Shown here piece after piece: positions 1 through 9,663 of a stretch of 64,000 nucleotides of DNA (positions are counted from its first letter, which is position 1; every line of letters begins with the position of its first letter). The notes beneath the pieces were generated by a model. That model was not told the DNA's origin, did no database searches, and worked only from the letters and a program-made list of their open reading frames with translations. The position numbers and the translations under genes are program-made. This stretch comes from Lindgomyces ingoldianus (Eukaryota > Ascomycota > Dothideomycetes > Pleosporales > Lindgomycetaceae), in NCBI RefSeq assembly GCF_010093535.1, contig NW_022985166.1:1811336-1875335 (forward strand), read 5' to 3'.

Positions 1-2842
1 GGATGCTCCTCCCCAAGCACCCTCTTGAACGTCTCCATCACTTGCACAAACAGCTCTTCGGCCTCCTTCCACCGTCCCGCAAGCTCTGTTGCTAGCCCTA
101 CCATCTCCATACTGCTTAGTGTGTCTGCGTGCTCTTTACCAAGTAACTTTGCCCTAGTCTTCATTGACCTCATAGACAGTTTATGAGAATCACTTAGGTT
201 TCCTTTTCGCCACGCATACGACGCCGCCTTGTACAACAACAGAGCCCACTGACTAAGAGATTCCTTAGACTTAGGCTGCTGCTCCAGCGCCAACTTAGCA
301 TGCGGAAATAGTGCCTGACATTGGGCCCAGTTCTTGTGTTCCCCTGTCGGAAATGCCGTGCAAAGGTTGTTGATGTACTGCTGCTTCCATATTTCTAGCT
401 GGCCCTGTTCTTCCAACCACTTCCGTGTGGCTAGCTGCACAAGCCCATGCATGTCAAATGTAGTCTGATTAGTGGTAAGCGCGATGAACGAGTAGTTCCT
501 TAGCATAAGAATATCCTCTTCAAACCCATCATCAACGCTAGCTTCCGATTCACTATCGTCGCTGTCTGCATTAATGGCTTTTACGCCACCGTGCTTATTC
601 TCCGTCCCGCATTGGTTACGAACGAGCGCTTCAGGAATCCCCTGCCGGTCAAAGAAGCTCATTAATGATAACAGGTCTGCCGCTGACCGCCTTTCCTCTA
701 GTATAGCATCAAACGATATTTGCCATGTTATAAGAATAGAGTTCTTAGCTTCGTTGTCTCTCCGGAGCTGGCCTCCATTGCAATCTAACAGGCTTGTCCT
801 TTTCTTATCGCTCTTGTAGAACGCCTCTAGATATCGCTGCACCGAACTTCTTGGTGCTCGTTCGCGGATGTACGCGGCCGCCTGTACGAGGGCGAGTGGC
901 ATGAATTCGAGGGCTCTCGCTAACTCAGCAGTGCTGTCCCTGTCCACCTCCTCCCCTAACTTCTTTTGCAGAAGCTCTTGCGCGTTCACGTCGTTCATGG
1001 GCTCGATAGGGATGATATTGCTCGCCTCCACCAGACGCAGTGCCGCGCTCCTCGTCCGACTAGTGACTAGAACCGCGCCGTTCTTGCTCTGGGGTAAATA
1101 CGATGAGAGGGAACGTGGGTAAGCGCTATTTCTGCCGCCTGTCCGTGTCTCCTGGCTATTGTTCACTGGTAGAGAGAGAGTAGCACCATCATCAGCGTTG
1201 TCGAGGACAAGTAGCCACTTTCCGTTCTTCTCGTTCTGAAGCCAGTTGTGAACGAGCTTGAACACATCTGCTTGTGGGTCTTCGCGGCCAGCCAGCTTGA
1301 CTTTGTCCGCGATGTCTCGGTAGCCCTGCTCAAGGCGGGCTATATTACTAGCGTGCACCCAGAACACCCACTGCTCTGGCGATCGTTCGGCGGTGCGATG
1401 ACAGTGTTCGATGGCAAGCTGCGACTTCCTGTTCTTAGCGTCAGGTCTGGGCACTTGACTAGGAGGATGCCTTCAACTTGCCCCACACCACCCAGACCCA
1501 CTAGAGCTATTCGCGATGCTGGCGCAGAGCATTTCTCGCGTATCTGATCGAGTAGCGTCCCGCGGTCAACGAAGTCTGGGTCACGGTGGAAGGGGATAGA
1601 GCAGGGCGGGCTCGGCGGTGTCTCTGGTCTTGCTGGAGTGGGATGTCGTCAGTCACGGTTGGTGCTCATAGTGAAACGGAACAGCTGAAGACACTGTTTC
1701 TCCTTGTCGGACAGCTTCTGCTCACCTCTGTCTTGCTCGATCTTAAGCAGCTTACACGCAATGTCCCGATGCTCTCCTGCAGTTTCTTGGATGCCTGTCA
1801 TAATTGTATAATTAGATATTTATGAATTGAATGACTCCAGGGGGCCCTTAGACTGACCAGATGGAACGTCAATTTTCTTCTCGGCCTTAACTTGGTTTGG
1901 GGCAATCCTACATAGAAGATCTTTCGCATACGCAGTCGCAGTCATCGCTGCGTACCCTTGCCACTCCTTGTTGTTATGCGAGTCTGAGTAATCACATATA
2001 CCGCGAATAACCAAACAGGGGAAACTGTTCATTAAGCCTGCCGCTTCCATTTCGAAGCACAAAACGTTCTTTTCCGCTGCGAGTCTATCTCTGAATAAAG
2101 CATTCTCCATCAGCTGGTTCGCTGAAGCAATTAGGCCGTAGTGAATCGCTGGGTTATCCTCCTCTTCGGTCCGTTCAACTCGTGGTACCAAGTCTTTCGG
2201 GTTATCGCCACAAGTTTCCGCACAACCGTTGTCGTTATTTTGGGGATGAACGACTTCGCTTTGATACAATCTGTCGGTGCATAGGCTCGGCCGCATGTAC
2301 TTCTTCCGGAGTTTTGGCTTTTTCTCGAGAATGCCGTTGATGGCATTTTCAAGCTGATGACCATCTGCCTCATATTGCGCCTGAAGTCCACTCACCGCCG
2401 TCCGCAGGACTCTTGGTGGCTGGTTTAAGAATCCTGTTGTTTGGAAACTTTGGTCTTGTATCGTCTTGCCAAAGTCATATTGGAATACGCCACCGTTCCC
2501 GTCATTTGGATTGCTAACAACAATGTCACCTAGACGGATATCGTGCTTTTTGCTTGGCGCACCACCACCGATGCCGACCATCAGACCGAGTCTAATACTG
2601 GGAAAGCTGTGCAGCATATCTTTCGCGGCGCCTGTCACAGAGGCTATACCGTACTCGCCGCTAGGCAAGACAGCAATGACGACATTATGCCCCCCAATCT
2701 TGCCCAGTGTGTAGTCGTTATCATCTTTGGGGGACACATATTCGGGCCTTTCGTACACTTCGTCGAGAAAGGCTCGCGCAGCAACCAGCTCGGTCTTTAT
2801 GGCACAGATCCAGCCGATGGTGTAGCTTTCCTGATCCGGCAT
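1..2842 (-). CDS. NLR-like protein: nucleoside phosphorylase domain, NB-ARC ATPase, TPR (3' end outside window)
   Basis: Four exons: 2842-1858, 1794-1726, 1632-1482 and 1428-1; intron phases agree and give 877 codons before the edge. Residues about 7-320 are a PNP/UDP-phosphorylase-like domain (VGIGGGAP; CFEMEAAGLMNSFP then RGICDYSDSH). A proline-rich linker leads to NB-ARC: Walker A GLGGVGKS (about 397-404), Walker B LLVLDNAD (474-481), VLVTSRT (521-527), FMPLAL (577-582) and MHGLVQ (728-733, MHD-like). From about 790 the sequence is helical with TPR-type repeats ending LGKEHADTL and LGEEH. In this fungal family the N-terminal domain is the proposed effector, NB-ARC the switch and TPRs the sensor in non-self recognition or cell death; that role is inferred. 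I chose the start at 2842 (MPDQESYTIGW, the usual family start); an in-frame ATG at 2974 would add 44 residues. Composition is normal and RIP is absent, unlike the DNA from 4.3 kb on. Confidence 0.9.
1429..1481 (-). other. GC-AG intron inside the Walker A motif
   Basis: A 53 nt intron with donor gcaagt (the usual GC-type donor consensus), a branch-like ctgac and acceptor acag. Splicing joins GGTGTGG+G to GAAGTCG, giving GVGKS. A GT donor 4 nt downstream (gttgaa) is weaker and does not restore the P-loop lysine. Confidence 0.8.
1633..1725 (-). other. Intron 2 of the NLR-like gene, with protein-like content
   Basis: A 93 nt intron with donor gtgagc, branch-like ctgac and acceptor ccag. Removal joins EQDRA to RPETPPSPP in frame and takes out a TGA. 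The retained intron reads KLSDKEKQCLQLFRFT before that stop, which resembles a linker motif I associate with other fungal NLR proteins. Confidence 0.75.
1795..1857 (-). other. Intron 1 of the NLR-like gene
   Basis: A 63 nt intron with donor gtcagt and acceptor acag. Splicing joins VPSG to IQETAGEH in frame and removes the TAA at 1820-1822 that otherwise ends the phosphorylase reading frame. Confidence 0.8.
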
Positions 2843-4004
2843 GCTTTTTGGCGGAGAACGATGGGGCGCCGACTTCAGATTTGGGTGGAGAATGGACGCG
2901 GTTTCACTGTGAGTGATTCTTGGCGAAGTCTGGTAGCCTCGCGCAAACAGTTCAAAGCGCTCAGTACGTTTCAAAGGGCAGAGGATTCAGATTCCGTTAA
3001 GGAACATAGAATGAGCTATAAAAGGGTGACAAGAAGGAAAAGGGGAGCGTAATGAGGTGGAGGCATCGCGACTAATTCAGCTTTTGCGGGCTGATCCAGC
3101 CCGCAAAACAAATGCAGCGCAGCCGAAGCTAAACCGCCACGTTAAATTCCATTTGTAACTCTCTTGTCTAACTTGTTTAATTTTAACAGAAGAAAACTAA
3201 TCGCCTCCATGAAAGCTCAATTATCTTAACTTGAGGCGTAGTGTTGTCGTTTACGTGACCAAGTTAAACTTGTGTCTCTGTATACATCATGTTCAACTGT
3301 TCTTTGTAAAGTTTATTGCTAAGACTAATGCCTAAGGTGAATCGAAGATCCCTTTCTACATGCATATTTATCGGTATTTACTGCAGATTTTGAAAACATA
3401 ATGGAACCTTGTTGGGGCTCAAGTTACGAGAGGAGTCATGTATTGTAGACTGAGGGTTCGAGGAGCTATGTAATTTATACAGTATTGCGGGATGCCAAAT
3501 CCAAGGTTAATTGGGCAGCCCATCGTAGAGCCCTCCAGCTTTCACATAAATACTGTAAACTCACCCAGACTAGCAGGACGATTACCGAACTGCTTCTAGC
3601 CACAGCCTTGTGAGGAGGCGATTGGTGTTCTCAGAGAGTTGAGTTCGTTGACCAGAGATATGGCCAGAGTTGAGTCGCAAGGCTCGCTCCTAGTAAAAAG
3701 CTGGCCAGCTTTGCGAAGACTCCGCGCGGCCGAAGGCCCAACAACCATTTGAAACAAATTACATCGTGATAAATGATTCTGTAAGGCGGGGTTATTCTAT
3801 ATGAGTCTAAACCAGTAATCGCTTTGATTAGAGGTACTGATCTGCGTTGCGACCTTGTATGAATTTGCGCGCCACAGCAGAAAAAAAGCGAATAACGACG
3901 TTGCTAGCATCGTATTAGTTAACGCTCTAAAGCTTAGATAAGACCGTTTTAAGTGTTAAGATTAGTACAAGCGTAAAAATAGTTGCTGTAGTAAACATTA
4001 TTAC
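2843..4004. other. Intergenic DNA upstream of the NLR-like gene
   Basis: GC-balanced, not RIP-mutated, stop-rich in all frames. I see no gene, tRNA or clear promoter motif in it. The only structure is the hairpin at 3082-3108. Short reading frames antisense to the NLR gene overlap its start and look like shadows. Confidence 0.6.
3082..3108. repeat. Perfect 11 bp hairpin
   Basis: Arms ttttgcgggct and agcccgcaaaa flank a gatcc loop. It lies about 240 bp upstream of the NLR start codon. It may be a transposon footprint or a small MITE core; no TSD was found. Confidence 0.6.
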
Positions 4005-4186
4005 TGTTGAATGGGCTCTGACAGCTAGCTGCTTATGGTATGAGCACTTAAGTAGCAAGAGTAAGAGTGGTGTACGGTGTGCACAGCGTACGAGGTAGGT
4101 AAGGTGAGGGCAACATGTTTCTGGTTCTATTGCTCTTGTCTTTCCTCCGTACGGAGGAAAAGGGGGATATCTAGATGTTCGCGCAC
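4005..4186 (-). mobile_element. Truncated, unmutated LTR fragment of the copia-like family
   Basis: It matches the first 180 or so bases of the LTRs at 7137 and 15227 but keeps CpA/TpG where those have TpA (ttatggtatgagc here, ttatagtataagc there). It starts TGTTGAATGG, includes a perfect palindrome around cctccgtacggagg, and stops matching after gttcgcgcacgg. It is a near-ancestral reference for judging RIP in the other copies. Confidence 0.75.
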
Positions 4187-4975
4187 GGATAAAACGCCAA
4201 AGGTGCACCATCGGAGGCTCGGCATTGCACCAGCCCGACGAACTCCGATGCCCCCTGCTTAAGTCGTGACTGGTGCATCTCAGCCCAAGAACAACCAGAG
4301 TTAGTGTACAAAAGCTCCCTATATAGTTTTAAATTAAATATTACACAACCTTTTATAATTATTAAGTCTAGGACTAGTCCTGCACCTGTCTTACTTCTGC
4401 TAAACACTAATGCAACACTATTAAAGCACTATTAAGAGTAACATTTACCTATCTACTGCTAGTCCTTACTTAATAATGCCTAACTTTTTTCTTATAAAAG
4501 ATCTTAAAGTTGCTAACATAAGTCTACTTTTTATACTAAAAAAGTAATAATTTTTTCTTACTAAGCAACATTTATATCTATTAATAGAGAAGAACTTATT
4601 GCGTTAGAATAGCTATTAGAAGTATATAAGGTAAAGCGCATACTTTAGTGCTGCTAGTGTAACTTTTAAAGATATAGTAAAGCTATTACAAGAGTAAATT
4701 AGTTATAAACATTAATTAAATAAAAGCTAGACAGTATACTGTTTCTTTAAGGGGCTCTTTATAACTTTAGAAGAAGAAGTAAATAATATAAAAAAGTTTA
4801 ACTGCTTCTTTTAACCCTAAAGAGCTAATGTAGTAGAGTTATAACAAAGATACTTAGTAGTATCTATAGCAAAGATAATATTATTATTTTAAGTAAAATT
4901 AATTATATCTACTTTATTAAGTATTTAATATTATAAAGTATCTAATATAAATTAGACTGTAATTACTTTAAAACT
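4187..4975. other. Transition into AT-rich DNA, no gene seen
   Basis: Up to about 4310 the DNA is still GC-balanced and matches nothing else here. From about 4310 it is TpA-rich and stop-dense on both strands, typical of RIP. I see no recognisable coding remnant. Confidence 0.6.
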
Positions 4976-5323
4976 TAACATACTTTACAGGCAAGTTGCT
5001 TACACACCTAAGTTGCTTACTTTTGCTAAGACCCTACTAAACTACTTTTCCTACACTAATGCATTCCTAACAACACTACTTAGACGTGCTAAAAGAATGT
5101 TAGATACAGCTTACGCTCTAAGCTTTTAAATAAGACATAAAACTTTTAAAGAAACATGCTATAGCTATATACAGAGTCTTTTAAAAAACAATAAATAACT
5201 ACAGCGCTAGACAACCTTTACAAGCTAATTCTATAGCTAACTTATAAAGGCTAGGCAATAAGAAGAAGTAAATAATTAGTAAGACTATACTTAAGCTATA
5301 TGCGCAAGGATTTTCCTCTTAGA

Positions 5324-5602
5324 TGTAACGGCGCAGGCAAGACAATGGGTCCGAATGCGGTATGAATCCACTCAGAGGCATATGGGAGTGCGTGGGGACT
5401 CAGAACCTGGGAATGCCATTGACACCTATAGGCCTTGTACGAAAGGATATCAGAAAACTACCGAGCTAGCTACAGGGCGAGGTGCGACTAAATACATGAG
5501 GGAATAGGGGTAACAGCAGGGGTCAGGGCCAGGTCGAGGTCGGGGCCGATACGGGGGCCTTCCGGGCCATCTGAGATGGAACGATTCATGAGGATCGTTA
5601 CA
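5324..5602 (-). repeat. 3' LTR of the deleted family A element
   Basis: Starts TGTAACGGCG and ends ATCGTTACA. It is followed by a pyrimidine run (ctacccccccc), the complement of the polypurine tract. Confidence 0.88.
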
Positions 5603-6459
5603 CTACCCCCCCCTCTGTAGACTAATAGTCCCTATTAGTAGTAATCATAGTACGAAGTATCACTGTCATGTCCTCTGCCTCCTTGAACTGAAACTGGTCT
5701 GATTCGGCTAGGTGTCCTTGCCAATTATTCCTCCGCACTGCCAGCGATGTCCTCCAAACCAAACGCCATGCGTGCGTGCCTGCTCTGATAGTGCTCTGTA
5801 TAGATGCGCAGCCTGTCAATGATTAAGGCTTGCTAATTGTTCCTTACTATCTGTGCGGTTATTAATCTTAGACGTGCGTTTAGTGCGGTGACAATCAGGC
5901 GTTGTCAGGGGTGCCTTAAGGGTCTCTTGCTATTAAGGTAGCGGGGATGATTTAAGGCATTGTCGGGGGTGATTTGGTGGTTAATTGAGGTCTATCGGGA
6001 CATGTTGCTGTGGCTCGAGTCCGAATCGGGTGGGGCTAGCTTCAGGTCCCGCCGAAGCAGGTTCAGCTGTTGACATAGATTGTTTATCAACTCTAGGGGC
6101 TTGCCTCGCCTAGAGCGTGCTTTAACTCTAGAGTTAGGGGGTAGTTAGTTAGACATCAGCGGTTGCCTCTAATTCTAATAGGTTATTAGTAGTCTCTAAG
6201 TTTCTACCTTAGCGCCTCTTTGCAACTTTTCTAAAGGCAATCCTAATTGCAGGGGATAGGAAGTTCTAAACCTAAAGGCTTTAGTCAACCAGAGGTTGAT
6301 GGGATCTGGTCTATAGACTAAGTAATTTAATGTAACAGTGTAGAGGATTGCAACCTAAACTAAATCAGACGCGTCTTGGGCTTAGACATAGTTAAACAGA
6401 CAATTAATGCAATATTATTAATAAGGCTGTTACTAGCAAAAGCGAGTTTTCTAATATAA

Positions 6460-6738
6460 TGTAACGGCGCAGGCAAGACAATGGGTCTGAATGCGGTATG
6501 AATCCACTCAGAGGCATATGGGAGTGCGTGGGGACTCAGAACCTGGGAATGCCATTGACACCTATAGGCCTTGTACGAAAGGATATCAGAAAACTACCAA
6601 GCTAGCTACAGGGCGAGGTGCGACTAAATACATGAGGGAATAGGGGTAACAGCAGGGGTCGGGGCCAGGTCGAGGTCGGGGCCGATACGGGGGCCTTCCG
6701 GGCCATCCGAGATGGAACGATTCATGAGGATCGTTACA
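6460..6738 (-). repeat. 5' LTR of the deleted family A element
   Basis: 279 bp, nearly identical to the partner LTR. It is followed directly by the TTAGA duplication at 6739-6743 and the resumed foldback sequence. Confidence 0.88.
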
Positions 6739-7136
6739 TTAGATAGCATTTATAGCTAATATAGCTAATTCTTTGCGCGCTAAGCGTAATCTAGGCTATG
6801 TTAGCATAAACTAGCCTAGTATGTTTAGAAAGTGTTATCTAGACCTTAAGGTAACGTTTACACGTAGTACAACTATAAGAGAGCTCTCTGTAAGAGTCTT
6901 AGGGTAATTTAAGGCAGGTTTAGCCTTGTAAAGAATATTAAAGCTAAGTATAGCATCTAGGATAATAACATGTACAACTTTAGCAAAACAGGCTTTATTA
7001 TAGGCTAAATATCTATTAACTATACTTACGCTTAAAACTTTACTTTAAGCTTTAAATAACGCTTTATAAATGTACTAGGCTAGTTTATGCTAACATAGCC
7101 TAGATTACGCTTAGCGCGCAAAGAATTAGCTATATT

Positions 7137-7416
7137 TGTTAAATAGGCTCCGACAGCTAGCTGCTTATAGTATAAGCACTTAAGTAGCAAAAGTAAGAGT
7201 GGTGTACAGTGTGCACAGCGTACAAGGTAGGTAAGGTAAGGGCAACATGTTTCTAGTTCTATTACTCTTATCTTTCCTCTGTATAGAGAAAAAGGGGGAT
7301 ATTTAAATGTTTACGCATAGAGGTTCACACATAAGTATTATATAACATAGATACATAATCCTGCTTGTGCGCAATTACTTATATCTAGGCTATAACACTG
7401 CTGCTATGTACAGACA
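7137..7416 (-). repeat. Left LTR of the copia-like element
   Basis: 280 bp. Its left edge keeps CpA/TpG (ggctccgacagctagctg) while the right part is mutated. The polyA/polyT run at 7427-7435 lies just inside. Confidence 0.85.
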
Positions 7417-7514
7417 CTAGCAACTTTTTTTTTTGTCTAAAGAGTTACCTTCTGTACGCGTTACCTCCCTTCTGTCTGTGTAAGTCTATCTAATTACATT
7501 CTGCCTTTACTCTA

Positions 7515-8614
7515 ACGTACTTCACAGGCGAGTTGCTTACACACCTAAGTTGCTTACTTTTACTAAGACCCTACTAAACTACTCTTTCTACACTAATGCA
7601 TTCCCCACAACACTACTTAAACGCGCTAAAAGAATGTTAGATACAGCTTACGCTCTAAGCTTTTAAATAAAACATAAAACTTTTAAAGAAATGTGCTATA
7701 GCTATGTGCAAGGTCTTATAAAAAATAATAAATAACTATAGCGCTAGACAACCTTTATAAGCTAATTCTACAGCTAAATTATAAAGGCTAGGTAATAAAA
7801 AGAAGCAGGTAATTGTTAAGACTATACTTAAGCTATATGCATAAGGAATTTCCCCTTAGATAGCATTTATAGCTAGTATAGCTAATTCTTTGCGCGCTAA
7901 GCGTAATCTAGGCTATGTTTACATAAACTAGCCTAGTACATTTATAAAGCGTTATTTAAAGCTTAAAGTAAAGTTTTAAGCGCAAGTATAGTTAAGAGAT
8001 ATTTAGCTAATTATAAACTCTATTTTACTAAAGTTGTACATGTTATTATCCTAGATGCTATACTTAGCTTTAATATTCTCTACAAGGCTAAACCTGCCCT
8101 AAATTACCCTAGGACTCTTATAAAAGGCTCTTTTATAGTTGTACTTACGCTTAAATGTTACTTTAAGCTCTAAATAACACTTTACAAACGTACTAGGCTA
8201 GTTTATGTAAACATAGGCTAGATTACGCTTAGCGCACAAAGAATTAGCTATATTAGCTATAAATGCTATCTAAGAGGAAATTCCTTGCGCATATAGCTTA
8301 AGTATAGTCTTAATAATTACCTGCTTCTTTTTATTACTTAGCCTTTATAATTTAGCTGTAGAATTAGCTTGTAAAGGTTATCTAGCGCTATAGTTATTTA
8401 TTATCTTTTATAAAACTCTGCACATAGCTATAGCATATTTTTTTAAAAGTTTTATATCTTATTTAAAAGCTTAGAGCGTAAGCTGTATCTAACATTCTTT
8501 TAGCACGTCTAAGTAGTGTTATAGGGAATGCATTAGTGTAGAAAGGGTAGTTTAGTGGGGTCTTAGCAAAAGTAAGCAACTTAGGTGTGTAAGCAACTCG
8601 CCTGTGAAGTACGT
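7515..8614. mobile_element. Intact palindromic foldback element
   Basis: 1100 bp bounded by TA (7513-7514, 8615-8616). Terminal inverted repeats are about 475 bp each, beginning ACGTACTTCACAGG, around a spacer of about 150 bp (roughly 8000-8150). It has no reading frame and is therefore non-autonomous. TA target use suggests mobilisation by a Tc1/mariner-type transposase, which is an inference. Confidence 0.85.
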
Positions 8615-8616
8615 TA

Positions 8617-9050
8617 CCCTATTTGTTAAAACTTGCCCCTAGTAATGCTGTGCGTTAGAATAGGCTAGTTACGCTATGTAAATAGCTCTTCTTTTCTTTA
8701 TCCTTTACTTTCTAAGCCCTGCTGTACAATCCCCTAGCTCTTTTCTTTTTTTTTTGTATAGTGCTAGCAGTGACAGATTCTTATAATAAAAAAAATAAGT
8801 GTGTATAATATAAAAAAAAACAAAATAAAAGGAAATAAGCTTTATATAAAGGCGTTGTTAGTCTAGTTAGTCTAAGGCATTTTTACGCACAGGATCTAGC
8901 TAGTCCACAGATGCTTCTATCTAGACAAAGAGGCAGTTAGTTAGAACTAATAATTAAAAAGCCTAGTTTAGTGTTTTCTTTATACATGTATCTACTAAGT
9001 TATCTTTACTATTAATCTACTTAATCTTAGTAATTCCCTTTTTTTATATA
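8617..9050. other. Interior of the copia-like element
   Basis: RIP-mutated DNA between two inserted elements. No coding motif recognised. Confidence 0.5.
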
Positions 9051-9055
9051 ATTTA

Positions 9056-9658
9056 TGTAAGGACGGGGCTCCGCACCACTCTGCTAATACAACTAAAAAG
9101 GTGCAAATAATTAACTAACGTTAATTATTGTGTACAGAATAGTATATATACCTGTTGTACGTAAGCACCATCTTAGCCTTACACATAAGCGCTATTCTAG
9201 CCTTACATTATCCCCCTTCTTAGCAGACGCATGTCCTAGGCGTCACATGACCTACCCGCAGCTTAGAGGCGCCTATGCGCATGTCTTGGTTACCGGCCAG
9301 AGGCTGACCACCTGTGGCCTAGAGGCGCGGGATAAACACAACGCAACGCTTAGTAGCCCACGCCAGCTAAGCCATATACACTAGACCTCCTAGCAGCAAC
9401 AACGTGGCGCTAGAAGAGGCCGCCTTATGTTTTAGTCTAAAAACTAGCAAAGCTGTCTAAGGTGTAGGTTAAACGCGCGACTGTCCTTATTGTTAGTTAA
9501 TTATTATGTAAGGACAGAGCTCTATACTACTACGCTAATACAACTAAAAAGGTGTAAATAATTAACTAACGTTAATTATTGCGTACAGAATAGTATATAT
9601 ACCTGTTGTACGTAAGCACTATCTCAGCCTTACACGTAAGCGCCATCCTAGCCTTACA
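9056..9658 (-). mobile_element. Miniature LTR element (TRIM-like)
   Basis: Two 152 bp LTRs (9056-9207, 9507-9658; TGTAAGGAC...GCCTTACA) flank only 299 bp, with TSD ATTTA at 9051-9055 and 9659-9663. A polypurine tract (ggggataa on the minus strand) abuts the left LTR, so it is minus-sense. The same tract and LTR start occur in the large element E. The interior is GC-rich with no gene; an 84-codon open frame there is not convincing. The LTR carries an internal near-duplicate ending tagccttaca twice. Confidence 0.85.
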
Positions 9659-9663
9659 ATTTA

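Larger units (their letters stand above)
5324..6738 (-). mobile_element. Internally deleted, non-autonomous chromovirus of family A
   Basis: Two 279 bp LTRs (5324-5602, 6460-6738; TGTAACGG...CGTTACA) flank 857 bp, with TSD TTAGA on both sides. The polypurine tract reads on the minus strand beside 5602, so the element is minus-sense. The internal DNA matches only the two ends of the full copy at 20402-27599 (20692 onward, 26440-27309); gag, protease, RT and integrase are missing. The LTRs differ at only a few transitions and the internal part is less RIP-mutated than the full copy, so this insertion is probably young. Confidence 0.88.

Noticed and set aside
574..1825. Plus-strand frames opposite the NLR-like gene
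   Set aside because: Shadows of the minus-strand NB-ARC/TPR exons, which carry all recognisable motifs.
3927..4407. Small frames at 3927-4211, 4077-4262 and 4171-4407
   Set aside because: They overlap an LTR fragment, have no homology I recognise and overlap each other on both strands.
5622..5819. 65-codon minus-strand frame in the deleted A element
   Set aside because: Falls in untranslated internal DNA shared with the full element; no recognisable protein.
7137..7416. LTRs at 7137 and 15227 read as two separate solo LTRs
   Set aside because: Neither has its own duplication, but the outer flanks match each other (ATATT), so they are the two ends of one element.
9130..9384. 84-codon frame in the miniature LTR element
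   Set aside because: It starts inside the LTR and crosses into the interior with no known domain; GC-rich DNA opens frames by chance.
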